This document shows, one piece after another, positions 15,022 to 21,687 of a stretch of 22,270 nt of DNA; position 1 is the first letter of the stretch, and each line of letters opens with the position of its first letter. The stretch covers positions 1 to 22,270 of the forward strand of contig SFDM01000046.1 in the NCBI GenBank assembly GCA_004558205.1, in the 5' to 3' direction. This DNA is from Pyramidobacter piscolens (lineage in GTDB: Bacteria > Synergistota > Synergistia > Synergistales > Dethiosulfovibrionaceae). A program made the position numbers and the translations under genes. The notes beneath the pieces were generated by a model, which was not told where the DNA came from, did no database searches, and saw nothing but the letters and a program-made list of their open reading frames with translations.

Positions 15022-16218
15022 TTATTCGGCGTTCAGGAAATTCCAGGCGCAAGAGGCTTCGAAGGCCGCGCCCTTGGTGAGCTGGTCTTCGTCGATCATG
15101 AACTTGGAGTGGTGGTGCGGATAGACCACGCCCTTTTCCGCGCTGCCCATGCCGATGAAGAAGAAGGAACCCGGCACGCGCTGGAGGTAAAAGCTGAAGT
15201 CCTCGCCGCCCATGGTGGGGACCACCTCGCGCACCTTGGAGGCGCCGAAGATGTCCAGCGCCGCCTTGCGCCCCAGCTCGGCCATGGCGGGATCGTTCAC
15301 CGTGGGCGGCAGGTTGCGCTCGTAGACCAGGCTGGCCTCGCAGCGGAAAGCGCTGCAGACGTTCCCCGCCACGCGGCGGATGAACTCCTCGGTGTCGCGG
15401 CTCACGGCGGGGTCAAAGGAGCGGGCCGTGCCCACCAGGTCCGCCTCCGAGGGGATCACGTTGAAAGCGCCGCCGGCCTTCATGACGCCCGTGGAGACCA
15501 CGGCGCACTTGAGCGGATCCATCTCGCGGCTCACGAAGGTTTGAAGGTCGCAGATCACGTGCCCCGCGGCGACGATGGGGTCGTGGGCTTCGTGCGGCGA
15601 AGCGCCGTGGCCGCCCTTGCCCGTGATGTGCAGCTTCCAGCAGTCCGAGCAGGCCATCATGGGGCCCGCCTTCCAGCCCAGCACCCCGTTTTCGAGAGGC
15701 GCCCAGAGGTGGACGCCGAAGATGGCGTCCACGCCGTCCAGGGCCCGCCCGTCGTCCACCATGGCGTGAGCGCCCTGGCAGACCTCAGCCGACTCCTCCG
15801 AGGGCTGGAAGATCAGCCTGACCGAGCCCTTGAGCCGGTCCTTCATCTCGCAGAGCATCCGCGCCGCCCCCAGAAGCATGGCCATGTGCCCGTCGTGCCC
15901 GCAGGCGTGCATGACCCCCTTGTTCAGCGACGCGAATTCAAGCCCCGTGTCCTCGCAGACCGGAAGCGCGTCGATGTCGGCGCGAAGGGCGACCCTGCGC
16001 CCCGGCAGGCCGCCGGTGATGTCGGCCAGGACGCCCGTGGGGCGGCCCATGGTGCCGACGGCCACATTTTCGCAGCCCATTTCCGTCAGGGCTTCGGCGA
16101 TGAACCGGCTGGTTTTGACCTCGTCGAAAGAAAGCTCGGGATGAGAATGAAAATGCCGCCGCCAGCCGACGACGGCATTTTTCAGTTCCTCAGCCCGCGA
16201 TGTGAAATCGTGGGACAT
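15022..16218 (-). CDS. M20D family amidohydrolase (N-acyl-amino-acid hydrolase type)
   Basis: 398 residues. M20D enzymes are dinuclear metal amidohydrolases that remove acyl groups from amino acids or cleave related amides, in the cytoplasm. HFHSHPELSF (22-31), the metal motif HACGHDGH (104-111) with C106 and H108, QPSEES (138-143, catalytic and metal glutamates), GVHLW (168-172) and GGEDFSFYLQ near the C-terminus are all present. The enzyme therefore looks active. The ATG at 16218 is six bases after the stop of the upstream carrier, so the two are one operon: uptake by the carrier, hydrolysis by this enzyme. The exact substrate is unknown. Confidence 0.92.
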   Translation of the reverse strand: MSHDFTSRAEELKNAVVGWRRHFHSHPELSFDEVKTSRFIAEALTEMGCENVAVGTMGRPTGVLADITGGLPGRRVALRADIDALPVCEDTGLEFASLNKGVMHACGHDGHMAMLLGAARMLCEMKDRLKGSVRLIFQPSEESAEVCQGAHAMVDDGRALDGVDAIFGVHLWAPLENGVLGWKAGPMMACSDCWKLHITGKGGHGASPHEAHDPIVAAGHVICDLQTFVSREMDPLKCAVVSTGVMKAGGAFNVIPSEADLVGTARSFDPAVSRDTEEFIRRVAGNVCSAFRCEASLVYERNLPPTVNDPAMAELGRKAALDIFGASKVREVVPTMGGEDFSFYLQRVPGSFFFIGMGSAEKGVVYPHHHSKFMIDEDQLTKGAAFEASCAWNFLNAE

Positions 16219-16224
16219 GGTTCT

Positions 16225-17622
16225 TTAGTTCCAGCCGATTTGGACGGCGATGATCAGGAACACCCAGCTCACGAGCACTACCTTGACGACCAGCGGGAAG
16301 GCGAAGCGGAACCAGCGGTCGAAGGGCACGCGGGTGAGGGCCAGCATGGCCAGCATGCCGCCGAGGGTGGGGTAGATCAGGTTGGTGACGCCGTCGCCGA
16401 TCTGGAAGGCCAGGACGGCAGTCTGGCGGGTCATGCCCACCAGGTCAGAAAGGGGAACCATGATGGGCATGGTGGCCATGGCCTGGCCGGAGCCCGAGGG
16501 GATAAAGAAGTTGATGACGCAGTGCACCAGCGACATGAGGATGGCCGACATGGTGACCCCCAGCCCCTGGAGGGGCGCGACGAGAGCGTGGATGATGCTG
16601 TCGCAGATGTGCCCCTGGTCGAGGATGACCTGGATGCCGCGGGCCACGCCGATGACCAGGGCGCCGCCGGCGATGTCGCCTGCGCCCTTGATCATGCGCT
16701 GGATCAGGTCATTGGGGCGGATTCTGGCCACGATGCCGGCGATGATGGTGATGATGACGAACATGGCCGACATCTGGTTCAGGTACCAGCCCCATTTCAG
16801 CACGCCGAAGACCGTGAAGCCCAGGCCGAAGATGAAGGTGCCCAGGATCAGCTTGTCGGTGGTGCTCAGGTTGTAGTCCTCGAGGGGCTTGCTCAGCGTG
16901 AGGCCCGTGAGGTCCACGTCGGAAACCAGGCTCTTGGAGGGGTCCTTCAGGATCTTGTCCATGTAATGGCAGGTGTGCTGGGCCGCGATCATGATCGACG
17001 CGAGGCAGAACAGCGAGCGCAGCACGATGCCCGAGTAGATAGGCAGTTCGGCCACGGCGTGGGCCGTGCCCACGGTGTAGGGGTTGATGGGCGACGTGGC
17101 GAAGCCGATGCCAATGCCGGCGATGGCCATGCCCGCGCCGACCATGGGGTCGCCGCCGAGGGCGATGGCGACGAACACCGCAATGGGGACGATGCCGATG
17201 TTGTTCTCGAATCCGACGGTGGCGCCCAGAAGGCCGAAGATCAGGATGACGATCCAGATCAGCTTCTTGTAGTTCTTGACGCCGATCTTCTTAACCGCCC
17301 AGCCCACGCCGTTTTCAATGGCGCCCGAGGACTGGAGCACGTTGAACATGGCTCCCGACATGAAGGTGATGACCACCACGCTTGCCGAGGCGATGATGCC
17401 CAGGGGGATGGACATGAAGATGTCCATGAAGCTGACGGGCGACTGCGCCACGGCGTGGAACGTCGCGGGATCCACCACCTTGCGCCCGTTCACCACGACG
17501 CGGGTGTACTCCCCGGCGGGAACCACGTAGGTCATGACCGCCGCGAGGAGGATGATCATGAACAGGAGGATGAAAGGATGGGGCAGGTTCTCATACCAGC
17601 GTTTCTTTACTGCGTTAACCAT
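16225..17622 (-). CDS. YfcC/DcuC-family carrier
   Basis: 465 residues, about twelve membrane segments. The N-terminal LPHPFILLFMII with TYVVPAGEYTRV (31-42) is the usual opening of YfcC-type proteins in the C4-dicarboxylate carrier superfamily (PF03606). These include arginine/ornithine and short-peptide or dicarboxylate carriers. GFENNIGIVPIAV and FFIPSGSGQAMATMPIMVPL are family signatures around the substrate path. The start is ATG at 17620-17622 with AAAGGTGG upstream; the TTG at 17643 would place that site inside the gene. It is co-transcribed with the M20 hydrolase, resembling the logic of abgT with abgAB. Substrate: probably an acylated amino acid or peptide (inference). Confidence 0.88.
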   Translation of the reverse strand: MVNAVKKRWYENLPHPFILLFMIILLAAVMTYVVPAGEYTRVVVNGRKVVDPATFHAVAQSPVSFMDIFMSIPLGIIASASVVVITFMSGAMFNVLQSSGAIENGVGWAVKKIGVKNYKKLIWIVILIFGLLGATVGFENNIGIVPIAVFVAIALGGDPMVGAGMAIAGIGIGFATSPINPYTVGTAHAVAELPIYSGIVLRSLFCLASIMIAAQHTCHYMDKILKDPSKSLVSDVDLTGLTLSKPLEDYNLSTTDKLILGTFIFGLGFTVFGVLKWGWYLNQMSAMFVIITIIAGIVARIRPNDLIQRMIKGAGDIAGGALVIGVARGIQVILDQGHICDSIIHALVAPLQGLGVTMSAILMSLVHCVINFFIPSGSGQAMATMPIMVPLSDLVGMTRQTAVLAFQIGDGVTNLIYPTLGGMLAMLALTRVPFDRWFRFAFPLVVKVVLVSWVFLIIAVQIGWN

Positions 17623-17669
17623 AAAAAATACCACCTTTCCCAAATTGAGATAAACATAAGTACCGCTTT

Positions 17670-17698
17670 AGAATATCACCGCGCCGTCAGAAGCGCAA
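17670..17698 (-). promoter_or_regulatory. Promoter of the carrier-hydrolase operon
   Basis: On the minus strand: TTGCGC (17693-17698), 17-base spacer, TATTCT (17670-17675), about 45 bases before the ATG. Confidence 0.6.
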
Positions 17699-17937
17699 GG
17701 CCCGAGCGTGAAAAGCCCTCGGGAATTCGCGCCTTTCCCCGCCGCGGAGACAATGAATAAAACCGGCCTGTTTGTTTTTTAAAATAAATAAAGAGCTCCT
17801 TCGCCGCTCAAAATGTTCTTAAAAGAAGCAAATGGACTCTAAAAACAGATATACACATCCGCGATCAAAAGCTCCTTTCCCGATGGTGGATTATTTTCAC
17901 GAGCCGCTTCAAAGGGCGGGGGCCACCCCCGAAAGAA

Positions 17938-18203
17938 TTGTCCACGGAAATCCACAGTTGTCCACCGTTTTTTGTGGATAACGTGGATAAGTTGTACGGA
18001 ATCTTCTCCCGAGTTTCGATAAAGAGAAAAACATTCTGGCTTTATGGATAACTTCAGCCAGAGGCGGCGTCTTTCGCGCGTCGCGGAAAAGAGGGAGACG
18101 CCGGCATCTTTGTGCCGGTAAATCATGATGAGGCGTTTTTTTCCCGCGCAAGCCCGCCCGCTTTCTGTGATTGATTCACCGGCGCTTTCAGGGGTGTGGA
18201 TAA
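17938..18203. other. Second cluster of DnaA-box-like sequences
   Basis: Exact TGTGGATAA at 17973-17981 and 18195-18203. Near matches are CGTGGATAA (17982-17990), TATGGATAA (18043-18051) and, inverted, AAATCCACA and TTGTCC-type boxes between 17938 and 17966. They lie in a 639-base gene-free gap between a minus operon and a plus antitoxin relic. Either this or the 2571-2963 cluster could be oriC or a DnaA-titrating locus. Confidence 0.45.
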
Positions 18204-18214
18204 ATATCATTATT

Positions 18215-18243
18215 ATGATGGATCGTCCAGTTTCCACCATCAT
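18215..18243. promoter_or_regulatory. Inverted repeat, possible antitoxin operator
   Basis: ATGATGG (18215-18221) and CCATCAT (18237-18243) flank a 15-base centre and end 19 bases before the antitoxin ATG. Phd/YefM proteins bind such palindromes in their own promoters. Confidence 0.45.
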
Positions 18244-18261
18244 GGCAAAGGAGGCGTCAAG

Positions 18262-18530
18262 ATGATTCAAATTCGGCCAGTCTCTGACTTGAGAAATAAA
18301 TTTACTGAAATTGAGGAGACGGTCAAACATGGCGAGCCGTGTATCTGACGAAAAACGGCTCGGGTTCCATGGTGGCCCTCAGTTTGGAGCGCTATTCCGC
18401 CTTGACGGGCGAAATCGAGCTCAGACTGGATGAGGCGGACAAAGTCTCCGCTTTGGATCCCGTCCGGCACGACGAAAAGGAAGTATTCAGCAGAGTAAAG
18501 AGCCTTATCCATGATCGGGAAGCATTATAA
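18262..18530 (+). pseudogene. Frameshifted Phd/YefM-type antitoxin
   Basis: Two frames join into one protein: MIQIRPVSDLRNKFTEIEET-VKHGEP, then YLTKNGSGSMVALSLERYSA and a tail to HDREAL. The first part is the DNA-binding start of Phd/YefM antitoxins. The junction GAGCCGTGTATCTGA lacks one G, which would give EPVYLTKNG. AAAGGAGG sits eight bases before the ATG, so the start is intact. About 88 residues if restored. No toxin gene follows: repeat copy 7 begins at its stop codon. A sequencing error would also explain the lost base. Confidence 0.8.
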
Positions 18531-18809
18531 TATTAATTTCTTATTGACATGCTTAATATCAAATCGAAGAGCTGCGTCAAAAGATTTCAACGCAAAGGGC
18601 GCAAAGGTTCGCAAAGGAAAACCTTGAAAGACTTTTAGAACCGCAAAATTAATCAAAATATATGAATTATCATAATATTACTTCTTTTTTTGGTTAATAA
18701 TGTAGGTCTTGTTTTTCCTTTGCCCCTTTTCTGTTCAGCCTTTGCGTTGAAATCCTTTGACTTTGATCTTCGGTCTGGCATTAAGCATATTAAAGGCAAA
18801 TTAGTATAA
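18528..18809 (+). repeat. Interspersed GCAAAGG element, copy 7 (full length)
   Basis: About 282 bases with both outer arms. The left end is TTATAATATTAATTTC and the right end, read inverted, is TTATACTAATTTGCC. It abuts the stop codon of the antitoxin relic. Confidence 0.85.
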
Positions 18810-18924
18810 GTTCCATTTTCTCTCCCTTTGGGGAGGCTTTTGATGATAAAATAAGACTGGCCGGCCTGGGCTCCGCTCGCTGGGACCGTGCCGAATTTTG
18901 TTGAGATGGGATATGGAGGCGGTT

Positions 18925-19707
18925 ATGTTAAAGAATTTGAAGAAAATGATAGGCGCGTTGTTCCTGCTGATTTTCGTGGCAGGCGCGAGCTGCGCCGCTC
19001 CGATGGGCAGACTGGTTTTGCTGCGCCATGGAGAGAGCGTCTGGAACAAAGAGGACCGTTTTACCGGCTGGTCCGACGTTGCCCTGACGGAAAAAGGCGA
19101 GAAGGACGCCTTTCATGCCGGTGAACTGATGAAAGAGGCGGGACTGAACTTTGACGCCGTTCATGTGTCCATGCTGAGCCGCGCTGTTAAAACGGCCTGG
19201 AATTCCATGGAAGGCATGAACGCCCTGTGGCTGCCCGTCAGCAGTTATTGGCGTTTGAACGAGCGCTGCTATGGCGATCTTGAGGGAAAAACCCGCAAGG
19301 AAGTGGCTGACGCGGTTGGCGCCGATCAGGTCAAAATCTGGCGCCGCAGTTTCGCCACGCCGCCTCCCGCTCTGTCCTATGACGATCCCCGTTCGCCGGC
19401 GAAGGATCCCCGCTATGCCAAATTGGATCGCCGAGTGATCCCCCAGGCCGAGAGTTTGAAGGATACCATCGCTCGCGTGGGCCCTTACTGGAGCGACGTT
19501 CTGGTTCCCGCGCTGCGTTCCGGGCAGAACGTGCTTGTGGTCGGGCACAGCACCTGCCTCCGCGCTCTTTCCGCCTGGATTGAGCCCAATCTCGACGAGA
19601 AAGCCCTTCAGAAACTGGAGATTCCCAACGCCGCGCCTATCGTCTATGAGCTGGGCGACGATCTGAGCGTCCTGTCGCGCCGTATGCTGGGCGTTGAAAA
19701 GAAATAG
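18925..19707 (+). CDS. Phosphoglycerate mutase (dPGM type) with export signal
   Basis: 260 residues. From residue 27 it is a standard cofactor-dependent phosphoglycerate mutase: RHGESVWN (34-41, phospho-accepting H35), RFTGWSDVAL (45-54), LNERCYGDLEGK (111-122) and a second histidine in VGHSTCLRAL (206-215). The usual C-terminal HGNSLR appears as HSTCLR. Ahead of this lies a 26-residue hydrophobic leader, MLKNLKKMIGALFLLIFVAG, then ASCAAPM, that looks like a signal peptide. An ordinary dPGM starts at about M27. GGAGG (18915-18919) is placed correctly for the ATG at 18925, so the leader is translated. A periplasmic phosphatase role for the fold is plausible (inference). Confidence 0.85.
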   Translation: MLKNLKKMIGALFLLIFVAGASCAAPMGRLVLLRHGESVWNKEDRFTGWSDVALTEKGEKDAFHAGELMKEAGLNFDAVHVSMLSRAVKTAWNSMEGMNALWLPVSSYWRLNERCYGDLEGKTRKEVADAVGADQVKIWRRSFATPPPALSYDDPRSPAKDPRYAKLDRRVIPQAESLKDTIARVGPYWSDVLVPALRSGQNVLVVGHSTCLRALSAWIEPNLDEKALQKLEIPNAAPIVYELGDDLSVLSRRMLGVEKK

Positions 19708-19901
19708 GCGGAGGCCGCCCCGGCCGTTCTTGGACGGGGCATGACTCAAATAACAAGAATAATACTCTTTCGCAGCTAAACGGCTTAATTGGAGACCGGG
19801 ACCGACCCGGGGGGCATCCAGCCGCTAAAAACTATCTCGCCCTTCGGCCTGTCCACGCTCGCTTGGTGGATCCCCCCGTGCCAATTTTGCGTTTTTATTG
19901 T

Positions 19902-19929
19902 AAAGTAGTATAGTAAAAGTAGTATAGTA
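19902..19929. repeat. Perfect tandem 14-base repeat
   Basis: AAAGTAGTATAGTA occurs twice, end to end, just before the terminator at 19932. It contains TATAGT promoter-like cores; role unknown. Confidence 0.8.
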
Positions 19930-19931
19930 TA

Positions 19932-19988
19932 AGAAGAAGGGGAGCTTCCCGCAGATCTGCGGAAAGCTCCCCTTTCTTATTTTTTTAT
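19932..19988. terminator. Long palindromic terminator
   Basis: A stem of about 20 pairs around AGATCT (one C-A mismatch), with AAGAAGAAGGGG matched by CCCCTTTCTT. On the plus strand it runs into TTATTTTTTT; on the minus strand into CTTCTTCTTATAC. It closes the minus-strand riboswitch array C-D and could also end plus-strand transcription from the mutase gene. Confidence 0.8.
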
Positions 19989-20017
19989 AGGGTGTTTCAC
20001 GACCCGGGGTGTCCGGG

Positions 20018-20142
20018 GCGGTTCTTGTCAAAGTTGTGTTTGACCTATGGTGTCAAGAACCGCAGCTGGCTGCCATTTTACAGGCCCTGTAGCTTTGCGT
20101 CGCAGGCTTTCGCCTGTTTTGCCGAAGGTGACGCTGTTCTTG
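20018..20142 (-). promoter_or_regulatory. c-di-GMP-I (GEMM-I) riboswitch D with alternative hairpin
   Basis: The minus strand reads CGGCAAAACAGGC, GAAA, GCCTGC, GACGCAAAGCT, ACAGGGCC, ATGGCAGCCAGCTGC. This is the GEMM-I core: P2 closed by a GNRA loop, GACGCAAAGC, then the P3 strands. P1 pairs CAAGAAC (20136-20142) with GTTCTTG (20054-20060). The 3' P1 strand also lies in GCGGTTCTTG, which exactly matches CAAGAACCGC at 20018-20027, giving a ten-pair competing hairpin, a clear switching platform. The ligand-reading position is G. No gene follows before the terminator at 19932. Confidence 0.85.
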
Positions 20143-20171
20143 TTGCCGAATCCGGTGCCGTTCAAAAGTAC

Positions 20172-20205
20172 AAAAAAAGCGCCTTGCGAATCGTACGCAA
20201 AGAGC
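20172..20205 (-). terminator. Terminator of riboswitch C
   Basis: On the minus strand a stem of about nine pairs with one mismatch (GCTCTTTGCG with CGCAAGGCGC) is followed by seven T residues (20172-20178). Confidence 0.8.
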
Positions 20206-20227
20206 CTGCCGAGTCAACTTGGGAGTT

Positions 20228-20308
20228 GAGGAACCGCAGCTGGCTGCCATTTTAAAGGCCCTGTAGCTTTGCGTCGCAGACTTTCATCTGCTTTGCTGAG
20301 TGTTCAGT
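20228..20308 (-). promoter_or_regulatory. GEMM-I riboswitch C, A in place of G20
   Basis: The minus strand reads TCAGCAAAGCAGATGAAAG, TCTGCGACGCAAAGCT, ACAGGGCC, ATGGCAGCCAGCTGC. Its 3' half is almost identical to copy D. The base aligned with G20 of the Vc2 aptamer is A. It begins 15 bases after the stop of the M48 gene, with no visible promoter between. Confidence 0.85.
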
Positions 20309-20322
20309 TTTTATGGGAAAGA

Positions 20323-21018
20323 TTAAAGCTGGGAGATCGCCGCTTTGAGAGAAGCGATCCGCGTCGCGATCACAGGGTGAGTTCCCGACTTTTTTGAAGC
20401 GCTCGCGAACTTGCTCGCGATATTTTCCATGAGCGAAAGCGGGGCGTTGACCGAGTAACCGGCCCTCTGGAGGATCTGAAGGCTGAGCGTGTCGGCCTCC
20501 CGCTCCATCTCGTAGCTTGCCGAGCTGTCCGCCGTGGCTTTGGCGACCCTGTTGAGCAGCCTCGCGGCCCCTTTTTTGGAACCCGTAAGCTCCGCCACCA
20601 ACGCGGCGAGAGTGACCTTCTGGCCGCGCTCGATCTGAGCGACCAGGTGCGCCCTGTTGGCGTGAACCAGCTCGTGGCTGAGGACCGCCGCCAGCTCGTC
20701 CTCGCTGCGGACGAACTTGATCATTCCCGTGGTGATGTAGATCGTGCCGCCGGGGATGCAGAAAGCGTTGGGGTTCTTGTCCTTGATGACCTTCAGGTTG
20801 TAGGGGAGAGGTCTTTCAAGCCCGACGATCAGTTTTTCGAAAACCCTCTGGACGTCGGCGGGGGTGGCTGTGAAGCAAACTTCCCTCGCGAACTGGGCCG
20901 CCACGTATTTCCCAACTTCCACTTCGGCGGCGATCTCTTCCGGGGTGGCCGCGCAGGCGGCGGACGCGGCGGCGATGAACGCGCACAGGGCCGCGAAAAG
21001 CCCGATCTGTTTTTTCAT
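20323..21018 (-). CDS. Exported M48 family metallopeptidase
   Basis: 231 residues. A signal peptide (MKKQ, hydrophobic core, ASAACAA around 18-24) precedes a zinc peptidase of the M48 type. HELVH (115-119) supplies two zinc ligands and the catalytic glutamate; EREAD (172-176) supplies the third ligand. NPNAFCIPGGTIYITTGMI (82-100) and THPVIATRIASL (213-224) are conserved in periplasmic M48 (BepA/LoiP-like) proteins, which degrade or mature envelope proteins. ATG at 21018 has GAGAGGAG just after the terminator hairpin of riboswitch B. Two tandem c-di-GMP riboswitches upstream imply that c-di-GMP sets its expression. Confidence 0.92.
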   Translation of the reverse strand: MKKQIGLFAALCAFIAAASAACAATPEEIAAEVEVGKYVAAQFAREVCFTATPADVQRVFEKLIVGLERPLPYNLKVIKDKNPNAFCIPGGTIYITTGMIKFVRSEDELAAVLSHELVHANRAHLVAQIERGQKVTLAALVAELTGSKKGAARLLNRVAKATADSSASYEMEREADTLSLQILQRAGYSVNAPLSLMENIASKFASASKKSGTHPVIATRIASLKAAISQL

Positions 21019-21033
21019 GGTGAAGCTCCTCTC

Positions 21034-21066
21034 AAAAAAAGCCCTTTATGCTTTCACATAAAGGGC
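21034..21066 (-). terminator. Terminator of riboswitch B, immediately before the M48 gene
   Basis: A perfect ten-pair stem (GCCCTTTATG with CATAAAGGGC, 21041-21066) and seven T residues on the minus strand. The gene's ribosome binding site follows directly. Confidence 0.9.
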
Positions 21067-21087
21067 GCTGAGGATGACTTTAGGGGT

Positions 21088-21180
21088 CAAATCCGCAACT
21101 GACTGCCATTCCCTTCCGGGGTCAGGCCCTTTAGCTTTCCGTCGCAGGCTTTCGCCTGTTTTGGCCGCGCGGCGCGAAAC
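21088..21180 (-). promoter_or_regulatory. GEMM-I riboswitch B (degenerate)
   Basis: The minus strand reads GGCCAAAACAGGC, GAAA, GCCTGC, GACGGAAAGCT, AAAGGGCCTGACC, ATGGCAGTCAGTTGC. Two departures from the core are visible: an extra C in GGCAAA and GACGGAAAG in place of GACGCAAAG. It may bind ligand weakly or not at all, but a strong terminator still follows. Confidence 0.75.
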
Positions 21181-21222
21181 CAGCGCCGTTTAAATTGAAA
21201 TACCGGGCAAAGCCGGGGATAT

Positions 21223-21255
21223 AAAAAACTCCCCTTCGCGGCAGCTAAAGGGGAG
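21223..21255 (-). terminator. Terminator of riboswitch A
   Basis: On the minus strand CTCCCCTT pairs with AAGGGGAG across an 11-base loop (21229-21255) and is followed by six T residues (21223-21228). Confidence 0.9.
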
Positions 21256-21269
21256 CGATAAAGACCAGG

Positions 21270-21360
21270 TCTTCATGCAACTGGCTGCCTCCCCTCGCGG
21301 GGTCCGGCCCTCTAGCTTTGCGTCACAGGTTTCCGCCTGCTTTGCCGATTCCTATTCATT
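21270..21360 (-). promoter_or_regulatory. c-di-GMP-I (GEMM-I) riboswitch A
   Basis: The minus strand reads TCGGCAAAGCAGGC, GGAA, ACCTGT, GACGCAAAGCT, AGAGGGCCGGACC, GAGGCAGCCAGTTGC. Core elements are intact with G at the ligand-reading position. It starts about 25 bases after the promoter at 21392-21419 and is followed by its own terminator. Confidence 0.85.
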
Positions 21361-21391
21361 TTATGGGAGCTTTCGCCCCTATATCGAATTC

Positions 21392-21419
21392 ATTATACAG
21401 GTTCCTTTCGGAAAAGCAA
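21392..21419 (-). promoter_or_regulatory. Promoter of the riboswitch A-B-M48 transcript
   Basis: On the minus strand: TTGCTT (21414-21419), 16-base spacer, perfect TATAAT (21392-21397). Confidence 0.7.
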
Positions 21420-21427
21420 GGGGGAAA

Positions 21428-21477
21428 CGCCCTTTCTCCAGAAACCGGGCGAACTCGGAAATGGAGAAGAAAGGGCG
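21428..21477. other. Long hairpin upstream of the divergent promoters
   Basis: CGCCCTTTC-TCCA (21428-21440) pairs with TGGA-GAA-GAAAGGGCG (21462-21477) with a three-base bulge. No T tract follows. It lies between the two divergent riboswitch units. The rest of 21478-21600 is AT-rich with nothing recognised. Confidence 0.5.
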
Positions 21478-21611
21478 AACAGGGGCTGGAGCCGCGCGGA
21501 AGGCGGAAGCGCCTCTCTATGCGCAGGAGAAACTCTTTTATATTTGATGAATTCAGTTTTTTGAGAACATATAAACAAAGTTTAAGAATATTATTCTTGA
21601 CGTTTTTGGGA

Positions 21612-21617
21612 TATAAT
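21612..21617 (+). promoter_or_regulatory. -10 element for riboswitch E
   Basis: Perfect TATAAT with no good -35 at the right distance; TTGACG at 21597-21602 is too close. It lies about 70 bases upstream of riboswitch E. Confidence 0.4.
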
Positions 21618-21687
21618 GAGTTTGCAATTAGCCGGTAAAAAAACATAAAGGGTGTTGGGCGCCCGCTGAACAAAAAAAACGAATAGT

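Noticed and set aside
14980..17760. 926-residue open frame on the plus strand
   Set aside because: It is the antisense shadow of the M20 hydrolase and the carrier, rich in H, D and G, with no start signals.
17839..18330. 163-residue minus-strand frame over the DnaA-box cluster
   Set aside because: No ribosome binding site, no family likeness, and it runs through the box cluster and the antitoxin start.
19991..20003. parS-like TGTTTCACGA
   Set aside because: Only one half-site; the second half is GC-rich and not palindromic.
19825..20031. 68-residue minus-strand frame as the gene controlled by riboswitches C and D
   Set aside because: It starts in the alternative hairpin, reads through the palindromic terminator, and has no binding site.
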